Positions 50,187 to 58,264 of a stretch of DNA of 64,000 nucleotides are shown one piece after another. The notes beneath the pieces were generated by a model. That model saw only the letters and a program-made list of their open reading frames with translations. It searched no databases and was not told the DNA's origin. The position numbers and the translations under genes were made by a program. Position 1 is the first letter of the stretch. The number at the start of each line of letters is the position of its first letter. This stretch comes from Streptomyces sp. NBC_01231 (lineage in GTDB: Bacteria; Actinomycetota; Actinomycetes; Streptomycetales; Streptomycetaceae), in assembly GCA_035999765.1 (NCBI GenBank), contig CP108521.1, positions 9,052,001-9,116,000 on the forward strand, given 5' to 3'.

Positions 50187-51224
50187 GTGACCGAGACCGT
50201 GCCGCGTCCGACGCTGGAGGCCGTGGCCGCACTGGCCGGGGTCTCGCGGGCCACCGTCTCCCGTGTGGTCAACGGCGCTGACGGGGTGCGGGAACCGCTG
50301 GTCGAGCGGGTCCGGCGGGCGGTCGAGGAACTCGGGTACGTTCCCAACCAGGCCGCCCGCAGCCTGGTGACGAACCGCCACGACGCGATCGCCGTGGTCG
50401 TCGCCGAACCGGAGACCCGGGTCTTCGCCGACCCCTTCTTCGCCCTGCAACTGCGCGGCATCAGCAAGGAGTTGACGGTCCACGACAACCAGCTGGTGCT
50501 GCTACTCACCGAGGGCCGCGACGACCACGCCCGGGTCGGCCGCTATCTCGCCGGCGGCCATGTCGACGGGGCGCTGGTGTTCTCGCTGCACCTCGACGAT
50601 CCGCTGCCCGGACTGATCCGCCGGGCCGGCGTCCCGACCGTCTTCGGAGGCCGCCCCGGCTGGGACGACGGCAGCGGCGACGGCGTGGTGTACGTCGACA
50701 GCGACAACCGCGGCGGCGCCCGCGAGGCCGTACGTCATCTCGTCGGTCTCGGGCGCACCCGCGTCGCCCACATCACCGGCCCCCTCGACCAGACATCGGC
50801 GGCGGACCGGCTCGACGGGTTCCGGGACGTCGTGCCCGACAGCGACCCGCGGCTCGTCGTGAACGGCGACTTCACGCCGGCCGGCGGTGAGCGGGCGATG
50901 CGGGAACTCCTCGACCGCCGGCCCGACGTGGACGCCGTGTTCGCCGCCAACGACCTCACCGCCGCCGGGGCCCTGCGGGTGCTGCGCGACCGGGGGCGGC
51001 GGGTGCCCGACGACGTGGCTGTGATCGGCTTCGACGACATGCTGCCCGTCGCCGAACAGACCGATCCGCCGCTCACGACGGTCCGTCAGGACATCGAGGA
51101 GATGGGCCGGTTGATGGCCCGGTCGTTGCTGCGCGGCCTCGACCACCGCACCACCGGGCAGGAGGGGGACACGCCGACCGGTGTCGTCCTGCCGACGACA
51201 CTGGTCCGCCGCGCCTCGGCGTGA
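50187..51224 (+). CDS. LacI-family transcriptional regulator
   Basis: A 345-residue regulator. The N-terminal helix-turn-helix (PTLEAVAALAGVSRATVSRVVNG) and hinge helix (NQAARSLVTNR) precede a periplasmic-binding-like sensor domain with FAANDLTAAGALRVL and VAVIGFDDM. It probably binds the palindrome at 50118. No sugar operon is adjacent: upstream is the laccase and downstream an opposing glyoxalase-like gene, so the target genes are not evident. Confidence 0.9.
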   Translation: MTETVPRPTLEAVAALAGVSRATVSRVVNGADGVREPLVERVRRAVEELGYVPNQAARSLVTNRHDAIAVVVAEPETRVFADPFFALQLRGISKELTVHDNQLVLLLTEGRDDHARVGRYLAGGHVDGALVFSLHLDDPLPGLIRRAGVPTVFGGRPGWDDGSGDGVVYVDSDNRGGAREAVRHLVGLGRTRVAHITGPLDQTSAADRLDGFRDVVPDSDPRLVVNGDFTPAGGERAMRELLDRRPDVDAVFAANDLTAAGALRVLRDRGRRVPDDVAVIGFDDMLPVAEQTDPPLTTVRQDIEEMGRLMARSLLRGLDHRTTGQEGDTPTGVVLPTTLVRRASA

Positions 51225-51246
51225 CCCCCGGCCGGCGCCCCCACCC

Positions 51247-52038
51247 CTACTGCTGCCGGGGCGGCGAGCTCTTGATCACCGCGAAGCGGGCGCCGTACGG
51301 GTCGGCGAGTTCGGCGATCCGGCCGACATCCTCCAGGTCGGTCGCCGGCAGGCGGACCGTGCCGCCCCCGTGCTGCGCCGTGCTGACCGCTCTGTCCGTG
51401 TCCGGGACCTCGAAGTACGGCAGCCAGCTCCCGGACGTCGCGCTGGTCGGGTCGTCCTCCAGCGGGACCATGCCGCCGAACATGGCCTCCGGCTCGGTCC
51501 CCTGCGGGTGGACGGTGGTGTAGGTGCCCCCGGCGAAGGTGACGGCCGAGGTCTCCCAGCCGAACAGCGCGTTGTAGAACCCGGCCGCCGCCGGCAGATC
51601 CCGCGTGTACAGCTCCAGCCAGCACAGCGAACCAGGGTCCCGTACGACGTCCAGGCCCTTGTTGGCCGCGGGCTGCCAGATACCGAACGCGACACCCGCC
51701 TGGTCGGCGAGGATCGCCACGCGGCCCTGGTCCATGACGTCCGTCGGCTGCATGAGCACCGAGCCGTGCGCCTGCTCGGCCGCCTTCGCGGTCGCGTCCG
51801 CGTCCGGTGTCTGGAAGTACACGGTCCAGGAGGGCGGGCCCTGTTCCGGGGTGGTCTGCATACCGCCCGCCGCCGTGCTGCCGTCGAGCTGGAAGAAGCC
51901 GTAGCCGCCGGCCTCGGGTCCGCCCGGCCTGAACCGCCAGCCGAACAGGCCGGCGTAGAAGGAGGAGGCGCCGTCGATGTCGGGTGTGCCGAGATCGAGC
52001 CAGTTCGGAGCGCCGGTGACATAACGGGTGGTGAGCAT
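51247..52038 (-). CDS. Tandem glyoxalase/VOC-domain protein
   Basis: A 263-residue protein with two VOC domains (about 8-125 and 138-258). Each starts with a PNWLDLGTPDIDGASSFYAGLFGW-like block; the second is SLCWLELYTRDLPAAAGFYN. The duplicated layout is common in Streptomyces proteins annotated as hydroxylase or glyoxalase-like. AAAGGAGG before ATG 52038 fixes the start. The substrate is unknown. Confidence 0.85.
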   Translation of the reverse strand: MLTTRYVTGAPNWLDLGTPDIDGASSFYAGLFGWRFRPGGPEAGGYGFFQLDGSTAAGGMQTTPEQGPPSWTVYFQTPDADATAKAAEQAHGSVLMQPTDVMDQGRVAILADQAGVAFGIWQPAANKGLDVVRDPGSLCWLELYTRDLPAAAGFYNALFGWETSAVTFAGGTYTTVHPQGTEPEAMFGGMVPLEDDPTSATSGSWLPYFEVPDTDRAVSTAQHGGGTVRLPATDLEDVGRIAELADPYGARFAVIKSSPPRQQ

Positions 52039-52292
52039 CGCTGCCCTCCTTTGAAGGGTCCCGTTGCCTGCACTGCCGAGTCTCGCACCGCCCACCGACA
52101 ACCGCTCGGGGTTCAGCCGCCGCGACCGGGAACCCTGGGTGACCGGCCGATCTCAGCTTGTCGTACGGCGTTCCGCGCGCCGCCGTGCGCCGGGGTGCCC
52201 GGCGGGGTCATCATCGGTCGGCCGGAGGTCGTGGACGCGGCGTTGATCCCGCGTTGATGGAATGTTTTTCGCCGCCCGGCACGATCTCGCCC

Positions 52293-52538
52293 ATGCACAT
52301 CGACACCATCACCCCGGCCGATTCCACCTGGCAGACCCAGGCCCTGTGCGCACAGACCGGCGCGGAGTTCTTCTTCCCCGAGCCGGGCAGCTCGGTAAGC
52401 GAGGCGAAGCGCATCTGCGGCATGTGCGAGATGCGCTCCGCGTGCCTGGAGTACGCGCTGGTGAACGACGAGCGCTTCGGCGTGTGGGGCGGCCTGTCGG
52501 AGAAGGAACGGCTGCACCTCAGGCGCACCCGACCGTGA
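52293..52538 (+). CDS. WhiB-family transcriptional regulator
   Basis: An 81-residue Wbl protein with the four cluster cysteines: one in QALCAQTGAEFFFP, two in RICGMCE and one in RSACLEYAL. The turn FGVWGGLSEKER matches the family's DNA/sigma-contact motif. Such proteins carry a 4Fe-4S centre and modulate the main sigma factor. The ATG at 52293 gives the usual compact length, but no good ribosome site precedes it; an in-frame ATG at 52257 would add 12 residues. Confidence 0.88.
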   Translation: MHIDTITPADSTWQTQALCAQTGAEFFFPEPGSSVSEAKRICGMCEMRSACLEYALVNDERFGVWGGLSEKERLHLRRTRP

Positions 52539-52592
52539 CCGGCCGACGTCGCGTGCGCCCGCGGGTTCCTGCGACGATCCGGCCCGCGGCTC

Positions 52593-52648
52593 TCGTACGA
52601 AGCCGCTCTCGTACGAACCGGCTCTCGCACGGCCCCGGACTCGTACGA
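52593..52648. repeat. Four 16-bp tandem units centred on TCGTACGA
   Basis: The palindrome TCGTACGA occurs at 52593, 52609 and 52641, with the degenerate TCGCACGG at 52625. The period is exactly 16 bp. The array lies in the 220-bp gap between the ends of the convergent WhiB and desaturase genes. Regular spacing and self-complementarity suggest either slippage or a protein-binding array. Confidence 0.6.
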
Positions 52649-52758
52649 CCCCGCACGCGGCGGGACGTGGCGCCGGGTCGGTCTCGCCCGCGCCCGGCAG
52701 ACCGAAGGGCCCTCGTACGGCCATGCCGTGAGGGCCCCGGCGGGCAGCAAGCGGGTCG

Positions 52759-53736
52759 TCAGGCGTTCGCGCGGGCCGCCATCCGCTCCTTGCGCGCCGC
52801 CAGCTTCGCGTCGAACTTCGACGCCTCCGCGTCCAGGCCGCTCATGTACAGGCCGAGTTCCTCCTGCGCCTTGAGGCCCTCCGGGCCGAGTCCGTCGATC
52901 TCCAGGACCTTCAGGAAGCGCAGCACGGGCTGGATCACGTCGTCGTGGTGGATGCGCATGTTGTAGACCTCGCCGATCGCCATCTGCGCGGCGGCCCGCT
53001 CGAAGCCGGGCATGCCGTGGCCGGGCATGCGGAAGTTCACGATCACGTCGCGGACGGCCTGCATCGTCAGGTCGGGCGCGAGCTCGAAGGCCGCCTTCAG
53101 CAGGTTCCGGTAGAAGACCATGTGCAGGTTCTCGTCGGTCGCGATGCGCGCCAGCATGCGGTCGCACACCGGGTCCCCGGACTGGTGACCGGTGTTGCGG
53201 TGCGAGACGCGCGTCGCCAGCTCCTGGAAGGCGACGTAGGCCACCGAGTGCAGCATCGAGTGCCGGTTGTCCGACTCGAAGCCCTCGGCCATGTGGGCCA
53301 TGCGGAACTGCTCCAGCTGGTCCGGGTCGACGGCACGCGAGGTGAGCAGGTAGTCGCGCATCACGATGCCGTGCCGGCCCTCCTCCGCGGTCCAGCGGTG
53401 CACCCAGGTGCCCCAGGCGCCGTCACGGCCGAAGAGCGAGGCGATCTCGTGGTGGTAGCTCGGCAGGTTGTCCTCGGTGAGCAGGTTCACGACCAGCGCG
53501 ATGCGGCCGATCTCGGTCACCTTGGACTGCTCCTTCTCCCAGGCCTGGCCGTCCTCGAAGATGCCCGGGAAGTTGCGGCCGTCGCTGAACGGCACGTACT
53601 CGTGGGGCATCCAGTCCTTGGCGACCTTCAGGTGCCGGTTGAGCTCCTGCTCGACGACTTCCTCCAGCGCGTACAGCAGCCGGGCGTCGGTCCAGGCCGA
53701 GGACGAGCTGCCGAGGTGAGGGGAAGTGATCGTCAC
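52759..53736 (-). CDS. Acyl-ACP (stearoyl-ACP) desaturase
   Basis: A 325-residue soluble diiron desaturase. The ferritin-like iron motifs are TAEEGRHGIVM (EExxRH) and ATDENLHMVF (DExxH), with further carboxylates in LLTEDNLPSYHHEI. It introduces a double bond into acyl-ACP chains in the cytoplasm and so adjusts membrane fluidity. The start is GTG 53736 with GGAG about 8 nt upstream. A triple palindrome 63-107 nt upstream is likely its control site. Confidence 0.9.
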   Translation of the reverse strand: MTITSPHLGSSSSAWTDARLLYALEEVVEQELNRHLKVAKDWMPHEYVPFSDGRNFPGIFEDGQAWEKEQSKVTEIGRIALVVNLLTEDNLPSYHHEIASLFGRDGAWGTWVHRWTAEEGRHGIVMRDYLLTSRAVDPDQLEQFRMAHMAEGFESDNRHSMLHSVAYVAFQELATRVSHRNTGHQSGDPVCDRMLARIATDENLHMVFYRNLLKAAFELAPDLTMQAVRDVIVNFRMPGHGMPGFERAAAQMAIGEVYNMRIHHDDVIQPVLRFLKVLEIDGLGPEGLKAQEELGLYMSGLDAEASKFDAKLAARKERMAARANA

Positions 53737-53798
53737 GGGTACTCCAGGGGACGTGGAACAAGTTCGGAAGCAGTCCGGCGAGCGGTGCCGGTGTGGTA

Positions 53799-53843
53799 CC
53801 TACGGAATCGTAGGCTACGTATCCGTAGGTTACGAGACCGTAG
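53799..53843. promoter_or_regulatory. Three in-phase palindromes upstream of the desaturase gene
   Basis: CCTACG-GAAT-CGTAGG (53799-53814), CTACG-TATC-CGTAG (53815-53828) and TTACG-AGAC-CGTAG (53830-53843) follow each other with centres exactly 15 bp apart. The common pattern is CTACG-N4-CGTAG(G). This is probably a multi-dimer operator of a lipid-responsive regulator encoded elsewhere. Confidence 0.65.
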
Positions 53844-53947
53844 GTTAAGAGCGGTGTAAAGATCCCTGATCAGCCGTGTTTACGGGGCATGACAAACACG
53901 CCCGGGACTCGCAGGTCCGGGGCCGAATGAGTACCGGAATCATCCGT

Positions 53948-54724
53948 TCACGCATACAGTCCGCGCATCCGGACCGAGAGGCATGTCACACAGCCTTCGA
54001 GCTTCTCGAACTCGCTGATGTCGACCACGACGGGTTCGTGGCCGAGATCCGCGAGCAGCTCCGCCGTTTTCGGCGCGCTCGCCGCCATCAGCAGCTCGTC
54101 GCAGCCCAGCAGTACGACGTGCGCGCCGGACTCCTCCGGCACGGACAGGAAGCGCGGGAACAGCGACGGCTTGTCGACCTTGGGGATGTGCCCGATCACC
54201 GTTCCGTCGGGGAGCGCCGTCACGGACGACTTCAGATGCAGCACCTTGCTCACCGGCACCGCGACGACCCGCGCCCCGAGCGGCTCGAAGGCGGCCCGCA
54301 CCTGCTGGACACCGGCCGCGTTGGTGCGCCCGCCCCGGCCGACGTAGATCGTGTCGCCGATCTTCAGCACGTCACCGCCGTCGAGGGTGCCCGGCTCCCA
54401 GATCCAGTTCACCGAGCAGCCCAGACGTGCCACGGCCTCCTCGACGCCCATCGTCTCGTCCCGCCTGGACTCCGCGCCGGGCCGGGTGATCAGTGCGACG
54501 TTCCGGTACATGACGACCGTGTCCTCGACGAAGACCGAGTCCGGGCACTCGTCGACCGGGTCCACCTCGATGGTCTCCCAGCCGTGCTCGCCCAGGGCCC
54601 CGACGTATGCCTCCCACTGTTCGAGCGCGAGGTCGAGGTCGACCTTCTCCCGCTCGATGTGCGTCACCAGACCTTCGGCGAGGCGTGGGCTGGGGCGGCG
54701 GACGAGGGCCTTCTTGCTGGGCAC
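53948..54724 (-). CDS. Dimethylarginine dimethylaminohydrolase (amidinotransferase fold)
   Basis: A 258-residue protein of the DDAH family, which hydrolyses N-omega-methylated arginines to citrulline and methylamines. Landmarks are PDSVFVEDTVV, GTLDGGDVLKIG and the C-terminal nucleophile in EGCVTCLSVRMRG. The start is GTG 54724 with GGAGAT upstream. It stands alone, with no arginine-catabolic neighbours. Ornithine-forming or arginine-deiminase-like activity is less likely. Confidence 0.88.
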   Translation of the reverse strand: MPSKKALVRRPSPRLAEGLVTHIEREKVDLDLALEQWEAYVGALGEHGWETIEVDPVDECPDSVFVEDTVVMYRNVALITRPGAESRRDETMGVEEAVARLGCSVNWIWEPGTLDGGDVLKIGDTIYVGRGGRTNAAGVQQVRAAFEPLGARVVAVPVSKVLHLKSSVTALPDGTVIGHIPKVDKPSLFPRFLSVPEESGAHVVLLGCDELLMAASAPKTAELLADLGHEPVVVDISEFEKLEGCVTCLSVRMRGLYA

Positions 54725-54967
54725 GAGGGATCTCCGTATCGGCGGCTGTCGAGGCGCCCGTGGAACGGCGTCGATCAGCCATCATGCAGCGCCCGCGCGC
54801 ACGGGCAAAACCCCCGGTGCCAGGCTGTGGCCCTCCCCATAGGGTCCGCCATGATCGACTTCCGGTCTTCGAGGAGCGCGGCGCGAGGCCCCTTGAAGAT
54901 CACCCGGCCGCCGTCCCCGCCGTCGTCCCCTCTCCTGCAAGGGTGCTGAAGTCGCAACCGTCCGAGG

Positions 54968-56593
54968 TCAGGAGGGATACCAGTCAGGTTCCGCCGTGAT
55001 GTCCCTCAGCTCTCCGTCCTCCATCAGCAGTCGGCGGGTGATGCCGATCGACTCCAGGAACGGCAGGTCGTGACTGGCCACGATCAGCGCGCCCTCGTAC
55101 GACTCGAGGGCGGTCGTCAGCTGCCGCACGCTCGCCATGTCCAGGTTGTTGGTCGGCTCGTCCAGCATCAGCAGCTGCGGCGCGGGCTCCGCCAGCATCA
55201 GCGCGGCCAGCGCCGCCCGGAAGCGTTCGCCGCCGGACAGAGTGGCCGCCTTCTGGTCGGCGCGGGCGCCCCGGAACAGGAAGCGCGCCAACCGGGCCCG
55301 GATCCGGTTGTTGGTGGCGCCCGGCGCGAACCGGGCCACGTTCTCGGCGACGGTCAGCTGGCCGTCGAGCACGTCCAGCCGTTGCGGCAGGAAGCGGAGC
55401 GGAACATGGGTCCTCGCCTCGCCGGAGACCGGCTCCAGCTCCCCGGCGATCGTCCGCAACAGCGTCGTCTTGCCCGCGCCGTTGCGCCCGATCAGCGCGA
55501 TCCGCTCCGGACCGCGCACATCGAAGCCACCTGCCACCCGCGCGCCGTACGCCAGTTCCAGATCCAGGAGAGCGAGGACGGTGCGGCCCGGCGGTACGGC
55601 CGTGTACGGCAGCTCGACGCGGATCTCGTCGTCGTCCCGTACCGCCTCCACCGCCTCGTCGAGCCGCTCCTTTGCGTCGGCCAGCCTCTCCTCGTGCATG
55701 ATGCGGTGCTTGCCCGCGGACTCCTGTGCCGCGCGCTTGCGTGCCCCCATGACGATCTTCGGCTCGCGCTTCTGGTCCCACATCTTCTGGCCGTAGCGCT
55801 TGCGCCGGGCCAACTTGACCTGGGCGTCGACCAGTTCACGCTTCTGCTTCTTCAGGTCGTGCTCCGCGACCCGCACCATCCGCTCGGCGGCCTCCTGTTC
55901 GGTGGCGAGCGCCTCCTCGTACGCCGAGAAGTTGCCGCCGTACCAGGTGATCTCCCCGGCGCGCAGATCGGCGATCTGGTCGACCAGGTCCAGGAGTTCG
56001 CGGTCGTGGCTGACCACGACCATGACGCTCGGCCAGGACGCGACGGCCGCGTACAGCCGCCGGCGCGCGTACAGGTCGAGGTTGTTGGTGGGTTCGTCGA
56101 GCAGCAGGACGTCCGGTCGGCGCAGCAGCAGTGCGGCCAGCCGCAGCAGTACCGACTCGCCGCCCGACACCTCGCCGACGGTGCGGTCCAACTCGATGTG
56201 TCTGAGCCCGAGTTCACCGAGGGTGGCGAGGGCCCGCTCCTCCACGTCCCAGTCGTCGCCGACCGTCTCGAAGTGCTCCTCGGACACGTCGCCGGCCTCG
56301 ATGGCGTGCAGCGCGGCCCGCCGCGCGGCGATGCCGAGGGCCTCGTCGACCTTCAGCGTGGTGTCGAGCGTGACGTTCTGCGGCAGGTAGCCGACCTCGC
56401 CCGCGACGCGGACGGCGCCGTCGGCCGGGAGGAGCTCGTGGGCGATCAGCTTCAACAGGGTTGATTTCCCTGAGCCGTTGACACCGACGAGGCCGGTGCG
56501 GCCGGGGCCGAAGGCGACATCGAGGCCGTCGAAGACGGCGGTGCCGTCGGGCCAGGCGAAGGCGAGGGAGGTGCAGGTGATGGAAAGAGGCAT
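54968..56593 (-). CDS. ABC-F family ATPase (ribosome-associated, resistance-type candidate)
   Basis: A 541-residue protein with two ATPase domains and no membrane segments. Domain 1 has GVNGSGKSTLLK, SGGESVLLRLA and VLLLDEPTNNLDLYA; domain 2 has GRNGAGKTTLLR, SGGERFRAALA and LMLDEPTNNLDMA. Between them is a highly charged linker (about 230-320; ARRKRYGQKMWDQKREPK) of the kind that reaches the ribosomal P site. ABC-F proteins relieve antibiotic-blocked or stalled ribosomes. The gene has a strong promoter and a long structured leader (next entries), which is typical of drug-inducible members. Confidence 0.9.
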   Translation of the reverse strand: MPLSITCTSLAFAWPDGTAVFDGLDVAFGPGRTGLVGVNGSGKSTLLKLIAHELLPADGAVRVAGEVGYLPQNVTLDTTLKVDEALGIAARRAALHAIEAGDVSEEHFETVGDDWDVEERALATLGELGLRHIELDRTVGEVSGGESVLLRLAALLLRRPDVLLLDEPTNNLDLYARRRLYAAVASWPSVMVVVSHDRELLDLVDQIADLRAGEITWYGGNFSAYEEALATEQEAAERMVRVAEHDLKKQKRELVDAQVKLARRKRYGQKMWDQKREPKIVMGARKRAAQESAGKHRIMHEERLADAKERLDEAVEAVRDDDEIRVELPYTAVPPGRTVLALLDLELAYGARVAGGFDVRGPERIALIGRNGAGKTTLLRTIAGELEPVSGEARTHVPLRFLPQRLDVLDGQLTVAENVARFAPGATNNRIRARLARFLFRGARADQKAATLSGGERFRAALAALMLAEPAPQLLMLDEPTNNLDMASVRQLTTALESYEGALIVASHDLPFLESIGITRRLLMEDGELRDITAEPDWYPS

Positions 56594-56818
56594 ACGGGGT
56601 CTCCGCGGTTGCTCGAAGCGATCAGGGGCAAGCGCGTATCGAGACACCAGCGACCGACGGGGAGAGAGTCCCGGGGCATGAGAGGGGGCCCTGTCCGGAG
56701 AACCGGAGGACGGCTCGACGTCGAGGTCGCACACAGCGCACACACCTCAGGTGTGTGACGTGGTGTCTCAGAACCTCAGACGAGCAACGTCCTTCTCCTA
56801 TCGACGGCAACAGAACCG
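56594..56818 (-). promoter_or_regulatory. Structured leader of the ABC-F gene with a possible three-codon uORF
   Basis: The predicted leader is about 225 nt. Near its start AGGAGAAGGA (56799-56790) is well placed before TTG-CTC-GTC-TGA (56787-56776), a minimal uORF encoding Met-Leu-Val. A perfect 19-bp palindrome, CACACACCT-C-AGGTGTGTG (56739-56757), and CTCGACGTCGAG (56714-56725) follow and can form hairpins. An in-frame extension of the ABC-F protein through this region is also open but lacks a good start. The layout resembles ribosome-mediated attenuators of ABC-F resistance genes. Confidence 0.45.
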
Positions 56819-56824
56819 CTGACC

Positions 56825-56853
56825 ACCGTATGAACGGCCCTGACGGCTGTCAA
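56825..56853 (-). promoter_or_regulatory. Strong housekeeping promoter of the ABC-F gene
   Basis: On the minus strand, a perfect -35 TTGACA (56853-56848) and a -10 TACGGT (56830-56825) are separated by 17 bp. Transcription would begin near 56818, about 225 nt before the ABC-F start codon. Confidence 0.7.
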
Positions 56854-56896
56854 CGGATTAACGTGAGCCCCGACCTCACCGCCCCAAGGAGGCCCC

Positions 56897-57532
56897 GTGT
56901 TGCACGGCTCGCTCTCGCTGCCGGCCCGGCTCTGCCTGCTGGCCTGGGACACCGGGACGGCGGACGTCTCCGGCGCCGCCCACCTGCCCCCTCTGGTCCG
57001 GGCCGGCGCCCTCACCGAACTGGCCCGACGCGGCCTGCTCACCGACGACGACGGCATCGCCACGCCGGTCGACCTGGACACCGACACCGGGGACCCGGTC
57101 CTCGACGGGCTCCTCGAACTGGTCCGGGAGTCCCGGCCGCATCACTGGCGGACGTGGGTGACCCTGCGGGCGCGGATCACGCTGGACGCCGTACGGGAGC
57201 AGCTGACCGCCGACGGCTGTCTGCGCGCGGAGAAGCGACGGGTCCTCGGGGTTTTCCCGACCGTGGAGTACGTCCTGGACCGCCCCGCCGTCGTGGAGGC
57301 GCTGCGCGCGGAGACGCGGGCGGCGCTGCTGGGGCCGGTTCCGGTCGCGGAGCTCTCCGAACGCGACGCGGCCCTCGCCGCCCTCGCGGACGCCGCCGGG
57401 CTGCTGTCCGGCGACGAGCACCCACCGGGGCGTCTCGAGGAACTCACGGAACGCGGCGGGGCGGCGGCACCCGTGCTGCGGACGGTCGTCCGGGAGGTGC
57501 GTACGACGCGGGCGACGGCCGTCGCTCACTGA
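56897..57532 (+). CDS. GPP34/GOLPH3-like protein
   Basis: A 211-residue protein of the GPP34 (GOLPH3/VPS74) family, common in Streptomyces. It begins LHGSLSLPARLCLLAWD and has the helical ALTELARRGLLTDDDG segment. In eukaryotes the fold binds phosphoinositides; bacterial roles are unknown. AAGGAGG precedes the GTG start. It is divergent from the ABC-F gene and shares its control region. Confidence 0.85.
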   Translation: MLHGSLSLPARLCLLAWDTGTADVSGAAHLPPLVRAGALTELARRGLLTDDDGIATPVDLDTDTGDPVLDGLLELVRESRPHHWRTWVTLRARITLDAVREQLTADGCLRAEKRRVLGVFPTVEYVLDRPAVVEALRAETRAALLGPVPVAELSERDAALAALADAAGLLSGDEHPPGRLEELTERGGAAAPVLRTVVREVRTTRATAVAH

Positions 57533-57602
57533 GCCGCACGCCGCGGGCGCCGACAAGACCTTCGCCCCCGGGGCCGTCGACCCGGGGGGTGGTGAAGCTC
57601 GT

Positions 57603-58019
57603 TCAGCAGGCGTCCCGCATCAGCTCCGCCAGGTCGTGGTCCAGGTCCAGCTGCAGATGCTCCAGACCGACCGGCACCAGCTCGGCGGTCGCCTCCAGGA
57701 ATTTCCGCAGCTCGCCCGAGCGGACGTGGACGACGGCGGTGCCCTCGGGGGCGTGGAACTCCAGGACGGTGCGGTCGTAGCCGTACGGCCGCACGCGTAC
57801 GTCGCCCTGGCCCTCGGGTCCCTGGAGTCCGGCGTTCAGCAGCTCGCGGCTGAACGTCCAGCAGACCTCCACGCCCTCCAGGGTGGCCGGGGCCGGGAAG
57901 GTCATCCGGACGGCGAACGGATCGCGCCGGTCGTAGTGGAGTGTGGCGGGGATGCTCGACATCCGTGGCGCGGCGGCGACGAGGCGGGCCTCGACGGGCT
58001 GATCGATGACGATGGACAA
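57603..58019 (-). CDS. SsgA-like (SALP) sporulation/cell division protein
   Basis: A 138-residue protein of the SsgA/SsgB family, unique to sporulating actinomycetes and involved in septum placement and peptidoglycan control. Landmarks are ATLHYDRRDPFAVRMTF, WTFSRELLNAGL, GQGDVRVRPYG and LDHDLAEL. The TTG at 58019 (LSIVIDQPVEARL) gives the usual family length and has an AAGGGAG/AAGG ribosome site; a longer GTG start at 58106 would add 29 unfamiliar residues. Confidence 0.87.
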   Translation of the reverse strand: MSIVIDQPVEARLVAAAPRMSSIPATLHYDRRDPFAVRMTFPAPATLEGVEVCWTFSRELLNAGLQGPEGQGDVRVRPYGYDRTVLEFHAPEGTAVVHVRSGELRKFLEATAELVPVGLEHLQLDLDHDLAELMRDAC

Positions 58020-58117
58020 CGCCTTGCTCCCTTGTGACGGCGGGAAGGACTTCCGGGGATGAGGCCGGGCAATGGAAGAGACGCCGGAATGGCTCAATCC
58101 GTGCACACGAACATCGA

Positions 58118-58131
58118 GTGACCTCTGTCAC
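58118..58131. promoter_or_regulatory. Second Crp-like box
   Basis: GTGACCTCTGTCAC fits GTG-N6-GNCAC and shares AGTGACCT-N2-GTCAC with the site at 842-857. It lies between the divergent SsgA-like and beta-propeller genes, 99 nt from the TTG and 134 nt from the ATG. Confidence 0.4.
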
Positions 58132-58264
58132 CGTGTTCATTCACGGAAGTGACCCAGCTCATCTCGTGGGCGCTGAGGGGCACTTGTGGCGAGTACGGCA
58201 AACCCGTACAGGGTGGACGCGGTCCTCTGGACCGGCACCCCGCGGTGGGCTAGCTTCGCCCGCC

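Noticed and set aside
52593..52648. Possible CRISPR-like array
   Set aside because: Units are 16 bp with no unique spacers of usual length, and no cas genes are present.
53948..54724. Arginine deiminase or glycine amidinotransferase
   Set aside because: The protein is 258 residues and has the DDAH landmarks. Arginine deiminases are around 400 residues and no arginine-pathway genes are near.
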